Shown here in pieces: positions 20,582-31,012 of a stretch of DNA of 64,000 nt (within the stretch, counting starts at the first letter, position 1; the number at the start of each line of letters is the position of its first letter). The position numbers and the translations under genes were made by a program. The DNA comes from Solanum dulcamara (taxonomy: Eukaryota > Streptophyta > Magnoliopsida > Solanales > Solanaceae). The notes under the pieces were generated by a model. It worked only from the letters and a program-made list of their open reading frames with translations, was not told the DNA's origin and ran no database searches. The stretch spans positions 82,427,757 to 82,491,756 of the forward strand of contig NC_077238.1 in the NCBI RefSeq assembly GCF_947179165.1. Direction: 5' to 3'.

Positions 20582-23484
20582 GTACCATTGAGGTTTTTTC
20601 CGATCAAAATCTGCTAATTTCAGCTTGAATTGATTAGATCTGGATCGGATGATTGTTTTGACTAATTTTGATATGTGATTCATCTGAATTTGTACTACAT
20701 GTTTGTTTCTGTTAATAATTTGAGGTCTACGTGAGATTCGCAAGCAAATAATGAGTTATAGAAGGTTTTGCAGTTGGTTTGACGTTGAATAGCAGTGTAA
20801 AAGTATTCGGAATTGGGATTAAAGCGGAATGTAGTTGATTCTAACTAGTTTGGAGTTGAGGTTTATCCGTTTAGGTGATTGATTGGATTGCTTCTGTGTT
20901 AGGGCTGATCGAATCGTTGATAAGGATATGTTGTTTTGATGGATTTGGTTTGAATTTGTTACTCCGATTTTGATATAGTCAACCATTTCTTTCTGGATAT
21001 AATCAACTTTTTGTTTCTGCAAAATAATTTGAGGTCTGTGAGATTCACAAACAAATAATGAGTTATAGAAGGTTTTGCAGTTGGTTTGACCTTGAATCGC
21101 CAGTGTAAAAACATTTGAAAATGTGATTAAAGCGGAATGTAGTTGATTCTAACTAGTTTGGAATTGAGGTTTATCCGTTTAGGTGATTGATTGAATCGCT
21201 TCTGGAAAAATTGCTTCTGTTTTAGAGCTGATCGAATTGTTGATAAGGATGTGTTGTTTTGATGGATTTGGTTTGAATTTATTATTCAGATTTAATAATC
21301 AACTATTTGTTTCTGGAAATAATCAACGATTTGTTTCTGCAAAATAATTTGAGGTCTATGTGAGATTCACAAACAAATAATGAGTTATAGAAGGTTTTGC
21401 AGTTGGTTTGTCCTTGAATCGCCAGTGTAAAAATATTTGAAAATGTGATTAAAGCGGAATGTAGTTGAGGTTAAGGTGATTGATTGACTTGCTCCTGGAA
21501 AATATGGTTTGGTTTTAGAGCTGCTTGATTTGTTGATAAGGATATGTTGTTTTGATGGATCTGGTTTGAATTTGTCACTCCGCTTTAGATATAATCAACT
21601 ATTTGTTTCTGCAAAATGATTTGAGGTCCATGTGATATTCGCAAACAATAATGAGTTATAGAAGGTTTTTTAGTTGGTTTGACCTTGAACCGCCAGTGTA
21701 AAAGTATTCGAAATTGTGATTAAATCAGAATGTTGATCTAACTAGTTTGGAGTTGAGATTTAGGTGATTGATTGACTTGCTTCTGGAAAATATGCTTTTT
21801 AGAGCTTGCTTGATTGTTGATAAGGATATATTGTATTGATGGATCTGGTTTGAATTTGTTACTCCGATTTAGATATAATCAACTATTTGTTTCAGCAAAA
21901 TGATTTGAGGTCTGTGTGACATTCGCAAACAATAATGAGTTATAGAAGGTTTTGGAGTTGGTTTGACCTTGAACCGCCAGTGTGAAAATATTTGAAACTG
22001 TGATTACATCAGAATGTAGTTGATTCTAACTAGTTTGGAGTTGAGGTTTAGGTGATTAATTGATTGCTTCTGGAAAAATTGCTTCGGTTTTAGAGCTGAT
22101 TGAATTGTTGATAAGGATATGTTGTTTTGATGGATCTATTATTTCTATAGAGTGGTTGTAGGAAGAGTAATTTGTCTGGAATATACTTTTATGAGTTTGG
22201 GATTGTGAAGAAGTGGGGGGTGGTTGAAAATCCGGGTTTGAATTTGTTACTCCACTTTAGTCATAATCAACTATTTGTTTCTGCAAATAACTTGAGGTCT
22301 ATGTGAGAATCAAAAACAATAATGAGTTATTGGATGTTTGCAGTTGGTTGACCTTGACCATTTGAAATGCTATTAGAGTGGAGTGGATGTAGTATTCATG
22401 TAGTTAATTGTAGCTTACTGAAATTGAGGTTTAGGGGATTGGTTGACTTTATTCTGGCAAAATATTTCAGCTTTAGATGCTTGACTTGTTGATAATGATA
22501 TCTTTGTGTTGATAGATCTATTATTTCTATAGAGCGATTCTAGGAAGAGTAACTTGTGCAGTTGACTTGGACCAAAAGTAGACAAAGGAGACCAAAGAAG
22601 AAAAGGAAGGAAGAAAAAGTAGTAGAATTTCCACACTTTTAACAAGAGAAATTGTTGATTGAGTAAAAGATTTGTATTTTGAGAGGATATTTGTTGGAGC
22701 ATAGCTTTTTGATCCAGTCTTTTCTGATTTAATACGACTCTCCTGTTTGCTGATTGAATTTATTGTAACCTGTTTTGATCCACAAGAGAAAAGTTAAATT
22801 TCATGGGCAGGTCTGATGTTTAACTTAAGTTTCCATTTAGTTGGCCATTTAAAAAGTTGTAGGAATAGCATGCTTATTTACCATTGAGCCAAAAATCTTG
22901 GTTTCTCCATCAGCTCAAAGCTAATAGTGAGGCGTCCCTTACTTCAACAGTCTACCAAGTTCTGAACTCATAAGTGGATTCTTTTCATTCTAGATCAGGC
23001 TATCACAGTAGATTGGGATCTAGAGCTAATAAACTGTAGGATACCTGAAATTGCAATGACCACCAAAGCTATTACAAGGACATCCTGACATTTTGCTGGC
23101 ATAGAATTAGTATCAAAATGTGGTAACATGTGAAGTACATGTGTTCTCATCACTTGTGATCCATCTCCGTTTAGCCTAAACGTTGGGTAGTTCGAAGTTC
23201 GTCCTATAAATTTGCAACCTGGACTACACACGAGAAAAAGATCCTAGTACAAATCTGGTCCTTAAATTGAACCATGTTTTAAATGAGCAACTTGTGTTTT
23301 TTCTTTTGACATAATACTTATTTTGGTCTTGCTAAAAGCGATATAAGTTTTTGCATAAAAGACATCATGGCTGTTCTTTTTAGCATAGTTTCACAGCATG
23401 CTCACATTCTGCTGAATAATTGGTTGTTGCTCTTCTCAAATATTATTGATTTCTTTAAGACACATATTTTCTTCTTTGTTGTAG
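20582..23484 (+). other. 2.9-kb 5' UTR leader intron of VHA-G
   Basis: Donor CAG|GTACCATTG at 20582 and acceptor TTGTTGTAG at 23484, followed by GTTTTTAAGTATATCAGACTAGT and the ATG at 23508. Long leader introns are common in constitutive plant genes and often raise expression. Most of the 5' half is a degenerate tandem repeat. Frames at 20819-21022, 22415-22702 and 22995-23231 on the minus strand are not supported as genes. Confidence 0.7.
20700..22420 (+). repeat. Six degenerate tandem repeats of about 270-390 bp inside the leader intron
   Basis: The marker ATGAGTTATAGAAGGTTTTG or its close variants starts at 20751, 21058, 21380, 21651, 21935 and 22322. Each is preceded by TTTGAGGTC-TGTGA and followed by GTTTGACCTTGAA-CGCCAGTGTAAAA, GTGATTAAAGCGGAATGTAG, AACTAGTTTGGAGTTGAGG, and TTGATAAGGATATGTTGTTTTG. 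Unit lengths are 307, 322, 271, 284 and 387 bp. Confidence 0.92.
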
Positions 23485-23507
23485 GTTTTTAAGTATATCA
23501 GACTAGT

Positions 23508-25223
23508 ATGGAGTCCAATAGGGGCAACCAGAATGGAATTCAACAACTTTTAGGTGCAGAGCAAGAAGCTCAACACATTGTCAATGCTGCCAGGAGTGGT
23601 AATTGATTTCCCTTTTTTACGCCTCCAGTTTTCTGATCTTTGAATTGGATTTCTGTTATTTTCACTAATGCAACAATCAGGAGACTTCGGCAACATACAA
23701 GTACTATTTTCAAGTCATGGGTCCATTGCTAGAATTTTCTCCTTTCACGTAATAACTTTATTTCCATTGCAGTTCAACTTTTTCCTTCCCATGTAAGTGT
23801 GCCTGGTAGATTTCCGTAAATTAACATTTTGGTTAGTGTCACTTTCTGAACCTATCACTTGACATACATGATACACTAATTGCATTCTTAATGTGGGCAT
23901 TGAGGGTTTGTTTTCAGTCTTAGCCAGCTCAGTTCCAATATAAGGGGAAAACTAGATGATTGTCATCTCTGATGTGCGCTGAATAAGTAAAACGTAATCT
24001 GGATGTTTCTTCCTACCAATTCGCCACTTTGCCTTACAGTTTACGTAAACTTCCCTCTCTCAACGCCATACTTTGTTATTTCTGATCCAACTGCAACATA
24101 ACCAATCAATATGCATTTTGGATGTCACACGCAAAGAGTAATTACTACTGCAGCCAAAAGCTCATAACTTTACACCTATTCTTTCCCATGTCTTAACTAA
24201 TAATAATATGAGCTGTGTGGCTATTGTCTTTCATGGTTGATCAGTTGTATAAGCAAGTTCTAAATCCTGACTTTGGTTTCAAGTGCAGCAAAACAGGCTA
24301 GATTGAAACAGGCAAAGGATGAAGCTGAGAAGGAGATCGCTGAATTCCGTGCTTACATGGAAGCCGAATTCCAGAGAAAGATTGAACAGGTAAAATGAGA
24401 AACAAATAGTTTTTTTAAAAGAAACCAATTATTTTGTATCTGTATGACAGTAACAACAGCAACTACTCTTCAAACCCAAACAAGTTGAGATCGACTATTT
24501 CTTCATAGAATTGACTATTTTTACACTGGTTGTCAAACCTACAACAACCTCCTCCTTTATCTTGGCTTGGGACTGCCAGTGTGACAAAGCTTACACAGGC
24601 TGAGTTGCATTCATTTATATGAACTCAAATAACAACATACCCAGTGTAGTCCCACAAGTGGGATCTGGGGGTGGGGTGTACGCAGACCTTACCCGTACCT
24701 TTGTGGGGATTTATATGAACTCGAATATTTTTATCATGAACACTTAAGACCAAAACTTGTGTTTCTTTACATTTCCCCCTTGCTGCATTCTTGATCAAGG
24801 CACGTATTGTGTGTGTTCTCCTTTTAGATCTTTAGAACATGATTATCTTTTGTGCTCTCGTCTATTTTTTGAAGGTGATCAGAATTTTTGTTCAGTCCAA
24901 TAAAGTTCTTATAAGTTATAAGTGCACCATAAAGGATTCTGACAGAGAGGATAATCGTCTTTTATTTCTTATTCCTACTTCCTTTGTTTGTGTGTGTATA
25001 GGGGGATTGGGAAAGTAATTGTTTATTCAACTTACTGTACCCTTGATTAAGTATGCTTGTGTATTTGTATTGTCTACAGACTAGCGGTGATTCGGGTGCT
25101 AATGTCAAACGTCTTGATCAAGAAACATTTGCAAAGATCCAGCACTTGAAAGCAGAATCCGAAAGCATCTCCAACGATGTTGTCCAGATGCTTCTGAGGC
25201 AGGTAACCACATTAAAGAACTAA
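23508..25223 (+). CDS. VHA-G: V-type proton ATPase subunit G
   Basis: Coding exons 23508-23598, 24289-24389 and 25080-25223 join in frame to 111 residues, the normal size (about 110) for plant VHA-G. It starts [20 protein letters not shown] and includes AAR(S)[17 protein letters not shown], the conserved helix of the subunit G/Vma10 family, then a charged coiled coil ending [10 protein letters not shown]. Subunit G pairs with subunit E as a peripheral stalk of the V1 sector and stops V1 from rotating with the rotor during proton pumping into vacuole and endosomes. Splice sites are all GT-AG. A SINE fragment with a target duplication sits in the second coding intron. The TATA box and leader intron upstream fit a highly expressed housekeeping gene. 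Confidence 0.96.
24631..24708 (-). mobile_element. 5'-truncated TS-type SINE in VHA-G intron, with 18-bp target duplication
   Basis: ACAACATACCCAGTGTAGTC, CACAAGTGGGATCTGGGG and GTACGCAGACCTTACCCG are the antisense TS SINE 3' end. It lies between ATTTATATGAACTCAAAT (24613-24630) and ATTTATATGAACTCGAAT (24709-24726), one mismatch. Confidence 0.85.
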
Positions 25224-27551
25224 GATCGTCTCTGAATGATCAATAGGGTCAAGTTTATGGTCATTTCTGCAGATTCTTGATTCTCCCTAATTCTGGTTTT
25301 CTTGCTACACCAGTTTGGTGGTTGTTCTCCATTTGTGTTGTATTTTATTCATCATCTTTATTGGTCATCCTGGCCCTAGTTGAATAAAAGAAATCATTTA
25401 TTGATGCTCTATGAGCACAAATTTTGGATATTAACTTACCCACACGATGTGTGTTTACGTTAAACTAATGAATGAATGACACGTCATGCATATATGTTTT
25501 TCTCAAGCGGTCTATTCTTACTTTGAAATAAATAATTGACTTGGTAATTTGTATTTGTTGTTTTTCCTTTCGTTTGAGGGTCTATCAGAAACAATTTCTC
25601 CACCTCCCAAGATCTGCATTAAACTCAATCCTCTCCAGACCCCACTCGTAAGATTTCACTGGGTATGTTGTTCTTGTTGCATTTATTGTCTTAAAATCTT
25701 TGATTCATTCTCCTTTGACTATTGTACTACTTTTGAAAAGAGATTGGAAGTTACAGGTTATTAAAATAAGATGGCGGGTAATTGTTAGTTATTTAATATG
25801 TTAACCTATAATAAATAAAGACAAATATTAGAGTGGAAAAAGCATTTTCTTTGTTTCTCACTCAGCGTCGGATATCCACCTTGGACCTTCAGCTAATACA
25901 AACTTGCATTGTTAAGTCTCATTAAAGAGGCAAAGCACTTTCGATGAGGATATTTTTCCCCATATTTAGGACTTGAACTTGAGATATCTGGACAAGGATA
26001 AAAGGATTTTAGTAATCCCACTACAACATTGATGGTATAGAAAGCTCTAATTGTCAAATCTCAACAGAGGTAAAACACTAATGATTTTTTTTCTATATGT
26101 TATATCCTTGATGGATAGAGTTACATGTTGAGGTGACATGTATCTCTGAAATTAGTCAAGTTATGTAAAAGCTAGTCCAGACACCACGAATATTAAAGAA
26201 AACACAATTGTCAAAATTCTTATTATTAGGTTATAGAGACATCAATTTGTAAACTAGAAATTGGTGAAACACTCACCAATACCATACCGAACACAATTAT
26301 TGTTTTTTAAGCAAATCGATTTGGATGCATACAATTATTGCAAGACAAATGTCAATTAAGAACCAATTGATTAACAATTACTTAAATTAAAGAAACAAAC
26401 TTCATGGGGGTGAGAGAACAATAACAACTAGTCATAACAAATATAATTAAAATTTGATATGAAAGTGTTAAACATCAAATCATATTAGAGGTCTTAGTGC
26501 TTTAGTTGCATGAGACTCTTCACATTTTGGACGTGAAAGTTCCCTTTCATTCTATTCAAGTAGGTACACCAAATATGGAAAAGAGTTGCCATTTTCAAAC
26601 TCTGAAAATTCAAAAATAAAATAATTTATTTCTTACTCAAGTTTCTAATAAAGACGAAACAAGATTTCAATAATTCGACCTTCTATTTATTCTTATTCAA
26701 ATTAATTTCGATACATAAAATAGATTTTTTTTGAGTAGTTTATTTGATTGAAATGATAAATTCCTTAGTTCTTAATAATTTAAAGAATTTGCTTTTGTAT
26801 ATATTGTTCTATTTGATCTTTCAAGTTTTGACTTCACTTCGATGGTTAGGCCACCATGCTTGATACACGACTTTCTCAATCTTATAAAACTATTTTCTTT
26901 TGTTCTTTTGTTTTCATGCGGTTTTCGACAATTATTTCAAGGCTCAACTAATCAGGATTCGTATTAACGTTCTTTTATTAAAGATGATTCTATTCTCCGA
27001 ACTTGAACATGAAATCAAATTGCATTGAAGTGTTTTTTATTTCTTATTGATTCCTATCATAAAGGAATAATTGGTTAAAGATGAAAAAAATATTTACTAC
27101 TCACCATAACCTTGGAAGATGCTTATAAATTATTAATAGACGTTCATAAAATTATTCATCACTTTCTAAGGCTTCATATTATTTGTCTTTTTGACTTAAG
27201 ATTTAGTGTCTGTTTGACTTAACTTATTTTAAGCAACTTATAAGTTGTTTTAAATAAGTTAAGTCAAACATACTAGTTATTTTTTTGGGCTTATTTTAAA
27301 CACAAAATGACTTTAAACTGATCAGTCAAACACCCCAAAAAATTAAAAATAACTTATAAGCAACTCTAAACGGGCTCTTAGATCAATTACATGTTATCAA
27401 CTATGAAAGGAGGAAGTAATTTCTTTTTTCTTCTCCTCCAAAAGGAAATAACTTTTGATATTGCAAATTGTGCAATAATTAGTGCGTAAGCATAACTTTG
27501 CCGACAAAAATTAAATATATCAAAATAGAAAATCCTCTTTATTTATTAGAA
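25224..27551. other. Intergenic region downstream of VHA-G
   Basis: Contains the VHA-G 3' UTR and a TS SINE at 25570-25680. Near 27195-27380 a diverged Tourist-like sequence (CTGTTTGACTTAACTTATTT ... TCTAAACGGGCTC TTA) can be seen. No gene recognised. Confidence 0.45.
25570..25680 (+). mobile_element. TS-type SINE, near full length
   Basis: CGTTTGAGGGTCTATCAGAA, then CTCTCCAGACCCCACTCGTA, then AGATTTCACTGGGTATGTTG and a TTG-rich tail: the TS SINE order in sense. Confidence 0.75.
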
Positions 27552-27553
27552 TA

Positions 27554-27709
27554 CTCCCTCCGTTCCTTTTGATTTGACACATCTATTAAGAAAATTAAGG
27601 GTATAAGTATAATAAAAAAAATTGTTCTTTCTTAATTTGTCAAAATTGATAAGTTAAAAAGGGAAATCAATGTGTGAAATATTTGACAAGTAAATAAAAA
27701 CGGAGGGAA
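27554..27709. mobile_element. Stowaway MITE
   Basis: Begins CTCCCTCCGTTCC and ends AACGGAGGGA, a classic Stowaway inverted repeat, flanked by TA at 27552-27553 and an AT/TA-like sequence on the right. About 156 bp, non-coding. An (AAAT)n microsatellite follows at 27715-27739. Confidence 0.78.
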
Positions 27710-27999
27710 TAGAAAATAAATAAATAAATAAATAAATAAAGGGCAACGACAGGAACATTGGCCCACAATATTTCGTTCAACTATTGGGATTTTAAAGACA
27801 GAAGAAATTCTATCACACGTTTTTGCAAGCTTTTTTAACGAGTACATAACAAGAAGTTTTCTAATAAAAAATAATATGGCATTTTCTATGCTTTATGCTT
27901 TAGTAGGATTCTATCTTGTTAATTTGGAATTTCACCATAAATATTGGTACGAAAGATTTATGAGGAATCCGTTCTTTTATTATTGCAACTAGGTTGTTC

Positions 28000-28695
28000 A
28001 CAGTTTTGATTAAAATCAAAACCAAATTAAAAATTTAACTAAATTGAATAAAAAATTGATATTTGGTTTGGTTTGGTTTTAAATTTGAAAAATCGATAAT
28101 ATTTGATTTGGTTATGGTTATAGTAAAAAATAACCGAATAAATAACCGAACCAAACCGATAATTATATACATAAAATTTATAATTATTTATATGTATAAT
28201 ATTAACTTTTCATAAATAATTAAAGATATTTTATACCTTTTAATTATTAATTTAAGATGGTCGAAGTACTTTTGATTATATTATGGATTCTCTAGTTAGT
28301 TTAGTTTAAATATGTAATTTTTTTATTTTAATGGACAAAGTTGTTTGTATTTTGAAACCTCTATTTGACTTGTTCTTTTAAATCTAAACTGCGTTGCAAG
28401 TTTGGTCCACCTGATTTACCATCAGCATGTCTTTCCCTCAATATGCAGCAAAGTTCGCCCTTGTGGGCCGTGAGGAAAAAAGAGCATCATAAGAAATTTG
28501 AAGAATGTAGAGAAAAAATATTTGAATTGTCCCGGCTAGTCATAAACCGAAAAACCGAACCAAACCGACAATAACCAAATTGGTGGGTATTATTTTACTT
28601 GGTTTGGTTATGACTTTAGACATTTAAAAACCGATTAAATTGATTTGGTTATGGTTTTAATCAATAACCGACCAAAATCGAACCATAAATACCCT
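28000..28695. mobile_element. Foldback-type element rich in AACCGAACCAAACCG motifs
   Basis: The left part has GGTTTGGTTTTAAATTTG and ATAACCGAACCAAACCGAT; the right part has AAACCGAACCAAACCG and TTGGTTATGGTTTTAATCAAT. The two halves are partly inverted copies. The middle (about 28340-28530) is richer in GC and has an open frame of 69 codons (DLPSACLSLNMQQSSPLWAV...), which may be a captured fragment. Boundaries are approximate. Confidence 0.5.
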
Positions 28696-28757
28696 GCAAC
28701 AATCATATTCTGTATAACAATAATAATATTACAATTCAAATTTGAGGTGGATAAAAT

Positions 28758-29170
28758 TTAGAGAAAATTATGCGGATAAACAAGCATATATTAGTTAATT
28801 AGTTAACATGGCTATAGTTTGAATTAATTATGGTTCGCGACAAATATTTAGTTGTAATTACAAATTGAGTTTTATATAATTCGCGCGATTTATACAGACG
28901 TTGTGCGCGAATCGAATTGTATAGCAAAATATATAAATACTAAAATTTGTATAGCGAAGCATACAAACATTGTGCATGAATTGTATAGTGAAATATACAA
29001 ACGTTATACAAAAAATGCGAATTATATAGAGAATTATATAAACGTGTACAAATACTGCGCGAATTATACAAATGATGTTATAACTATAATTACGAATTGT
29101 AATCAGCAAACTGTAGCTATGGAGCATAATTAAGATATTTTTGAGTAATTATATGTGAAAATTTCCCTAA
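28758..29170. mobile_element. MITE-like element with array of GCGAATTGTATA/TATACAAACG units
   Basis: Ends are imperfect inverted repeats (GAGAAAATTATGCGGATAA ... TTATATGTGAAAATTTCCC). The interior has about eight short degenerate units of the type TATACAAACGTTGTGCGCGAA in both orientations, which create overlapping frames on both strands at 28858-29133. These frames are repeat artefacts. Confidence 0.6.
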
Positions 29171-29252
29171 AATTTATGCAGATTTTATTCATAGCTTTGT
29201 AGATAAAGAGATTATTTTTAATAAAATCTCAACCAAAAAAAATATAGACACC

Positions 29253-29512
29253 AGTGCAGTGGTAGAGCTAGAATTTTCGTCAAGAATATTCACACTTTAG
29301 GACGCCTAAGTCTAGGCTTGAACCGAGGCTACTAAGACAACTTTGAACTGCCCTAATCATTGAGCTATTTTTCTTTATTATGTCAAAAACGTTTAACAAT
29401 TAATATATATTTATAAATATCAATATTTAATATATATACTTGCAAAAACTTTCCGACGAAAATTGTTCATCTGAGCACTACTATGGTGTAGCTCTACCCT
29501 TGCACCGGTGTA
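29253..29512. mobile_element. hAT-like MITE
   Basis: Ends CACCAGTGCAGTGGTAGAGC and (inverted) CACCGGTGCAAGGGTAGAGC, followed inward on both sides by TTTTCGTC/TTTTCGTCGG. Non-coding. Confidence 0.55.
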
Positions 29513-30137
29513 ATTCACAAATGTACTCCTACCTCATAAGGAAAGGAAGAAAATCATAATAGAAGAAAATTTTGTCTAACTTAGTAGAACAATAATCATA
29601 GATAGTCATATAAGAATATTGTTAGAACAGTTTTAGTCTTCTAAATTTTTAAAAGTTACTATGTAATATTTTTTTTTGTCTTCATTAAATATTTAAAAAT
29701 ATCTGATTAGTAGATTCAATAGGAATTTTGAAAATAAATAGAATTTAATATGAACTCACATTTGGAGCAGAGATTATAATTTAAAATTTATGAATTACGA
29801 TTTTTAGCTTTTTTAAGTTACTAAATTCTACGATAATAATTTATACATATTTAATTTTTGAAAATAAATCTAATATTTATCTCAAGATTAATGTCTTGGA
29901 CCAAATTCGAACATTGATCTCCAGCTTCGCCCATGTTTTGAAGTTTAGTTTTAATTATTTTCTTTAGTGTATTTTTGAAGTCTGATATAGTCATAACTTT
30001 TATCTTCATCTGTTTATGTTACGATTAGTAAGATTTTGACAAAGATATTTTTTATCTGGTTCAATTTATGTGAATCAATAAAAAAAAAAATCAACTTTGA
30101 CAATATTTGAATGAGATTAAAAAATGTGCAATTCTAA
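29513..30137. other. Intergenic, nothing recognised
   Basis: AT-rich DNA between two MITEs. No ORF, RNA or repeat that I can support. Confidence 0.4.
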
Positions 30138-30529
30138 GAGCCCGTTTGGATTGGCTTTAAGTTGGCCAAAACCAACTTAAAGCCCCTTTTCAGCTTTTGG
30201 ACGTGTTTGTCTAATGCTAACTTTAAGCCATAAAGTTCTTAAAGTCAGTCAAAAATGAAAAGTTAGGATTCTTAACTTTTTTTTTTAAGTGCTTAAAGTC
30301 ATTTTCTTTGACCATGGAAATTACTTTTATATCCCTTATATTTTAACTAAATTCCCAAACTACCCTTTTTATTCTTTTAACCCTAAAATTCACATAATTT
30401 TCCTCATTTAAGCACTTTTATCCAAACACTCAACTGCTTATTTATAAAAATAACTTTCGGCACTTTAAAATTCTAAAAGCACTTCATACATAAAAGTTAC
30501 TTTTTTTTTAAACTCATCCAAACGGGCTC
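30138..30529. mobile_element. Tourist (PIF/Harbinger) MITE, 392 bp, in the promoter of the patatin-like gene
   Basis: Begins GAGCCCGTTTGGATTGGC and ends ATCCAAACGGGCTC; TAA on both sides (30135-30137 and 30530-30532) is the 3-bp target duplication. A second copy of the same length is at 38707-39098. No transposase frame. Confidence 0.88.
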
Positions 30530-30540
30530 TAAAAATACAA

Positions 30541-30556
30541 AAACTTTATATAACCA
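30541..30556 (+). promoter_or_regulatory. Possible TATA box of the patatin-like phospholipase gene
   Basis: AACTTTATATAACC lies 12 bp right of the Tourist MITE and is followed by a CT-rich, leader-like stretch (30590-30670). The leader would be about 430 bases. A second TATA-like site is at 30667-30675. Confidence 0.4.
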
Positions 30557-31012
30557 AAACTCTCAAATAAGTGCTCAACTTGTTGCCTCCTCCGTTCATG
30601 TCCTCTCCTCTCCTCTCCTGTCCTTTTTGTCTTCTTTTGCCTTCTCTTGCATAACTTTCATCTTTCCTTATATACTCCTCCCTTTGTGTGTATATGCATA
30701 TACATAAAGAGTAAGGGAAAAGAGATATACCCACCAACAAACATATATATATATATATTGATCAAATTCCTTCTTCAAAATCACTTTTCAGATCAATTTT
30801 GAAGCATCTCTGAGGTAAAAGGAGATAGAAAAAACTGTCTTCATGCTTTAAACGTCTAGCCAAAATACCCTTATATGGGTTAAAGGTTGAATGTTTCAGC
30901 TGTTTGTTTTAGGAAAATCAGCAGGTGGGTATTAAGGATTCGGGAGAAATGAGGTGATTCCAATTAAGGGTGGTGAAATTTTGGAGTTTTGTTGAATTGG
31001 GTTTGTTCAGAA

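Noticed and set aside
20700..22420. CRISPR-like or satellite interpretation of the repeats
   Set aside because: Units are about 300 bp, degenerate, without unique spacers, in a eukaryotic intron.
20819..22702. Minus-strand frames inside the VHA-G leader intron
   Set aside because: They fall within tandem repeats or intron sequence and have no conserved features.
28858..29133. Overlapping frames on both strands (89 and 76 codons)
   Set aside because: Products of a short-motif repeat array in a MITE; low-complexity Ile/Tyr/Cys-rich translations.
30989..31012. Longer start for the patatin-like gene
   Set aside because: The codon at 30989 is TTG, not ATG; the ATG at 31013 matches the family N-terminus.
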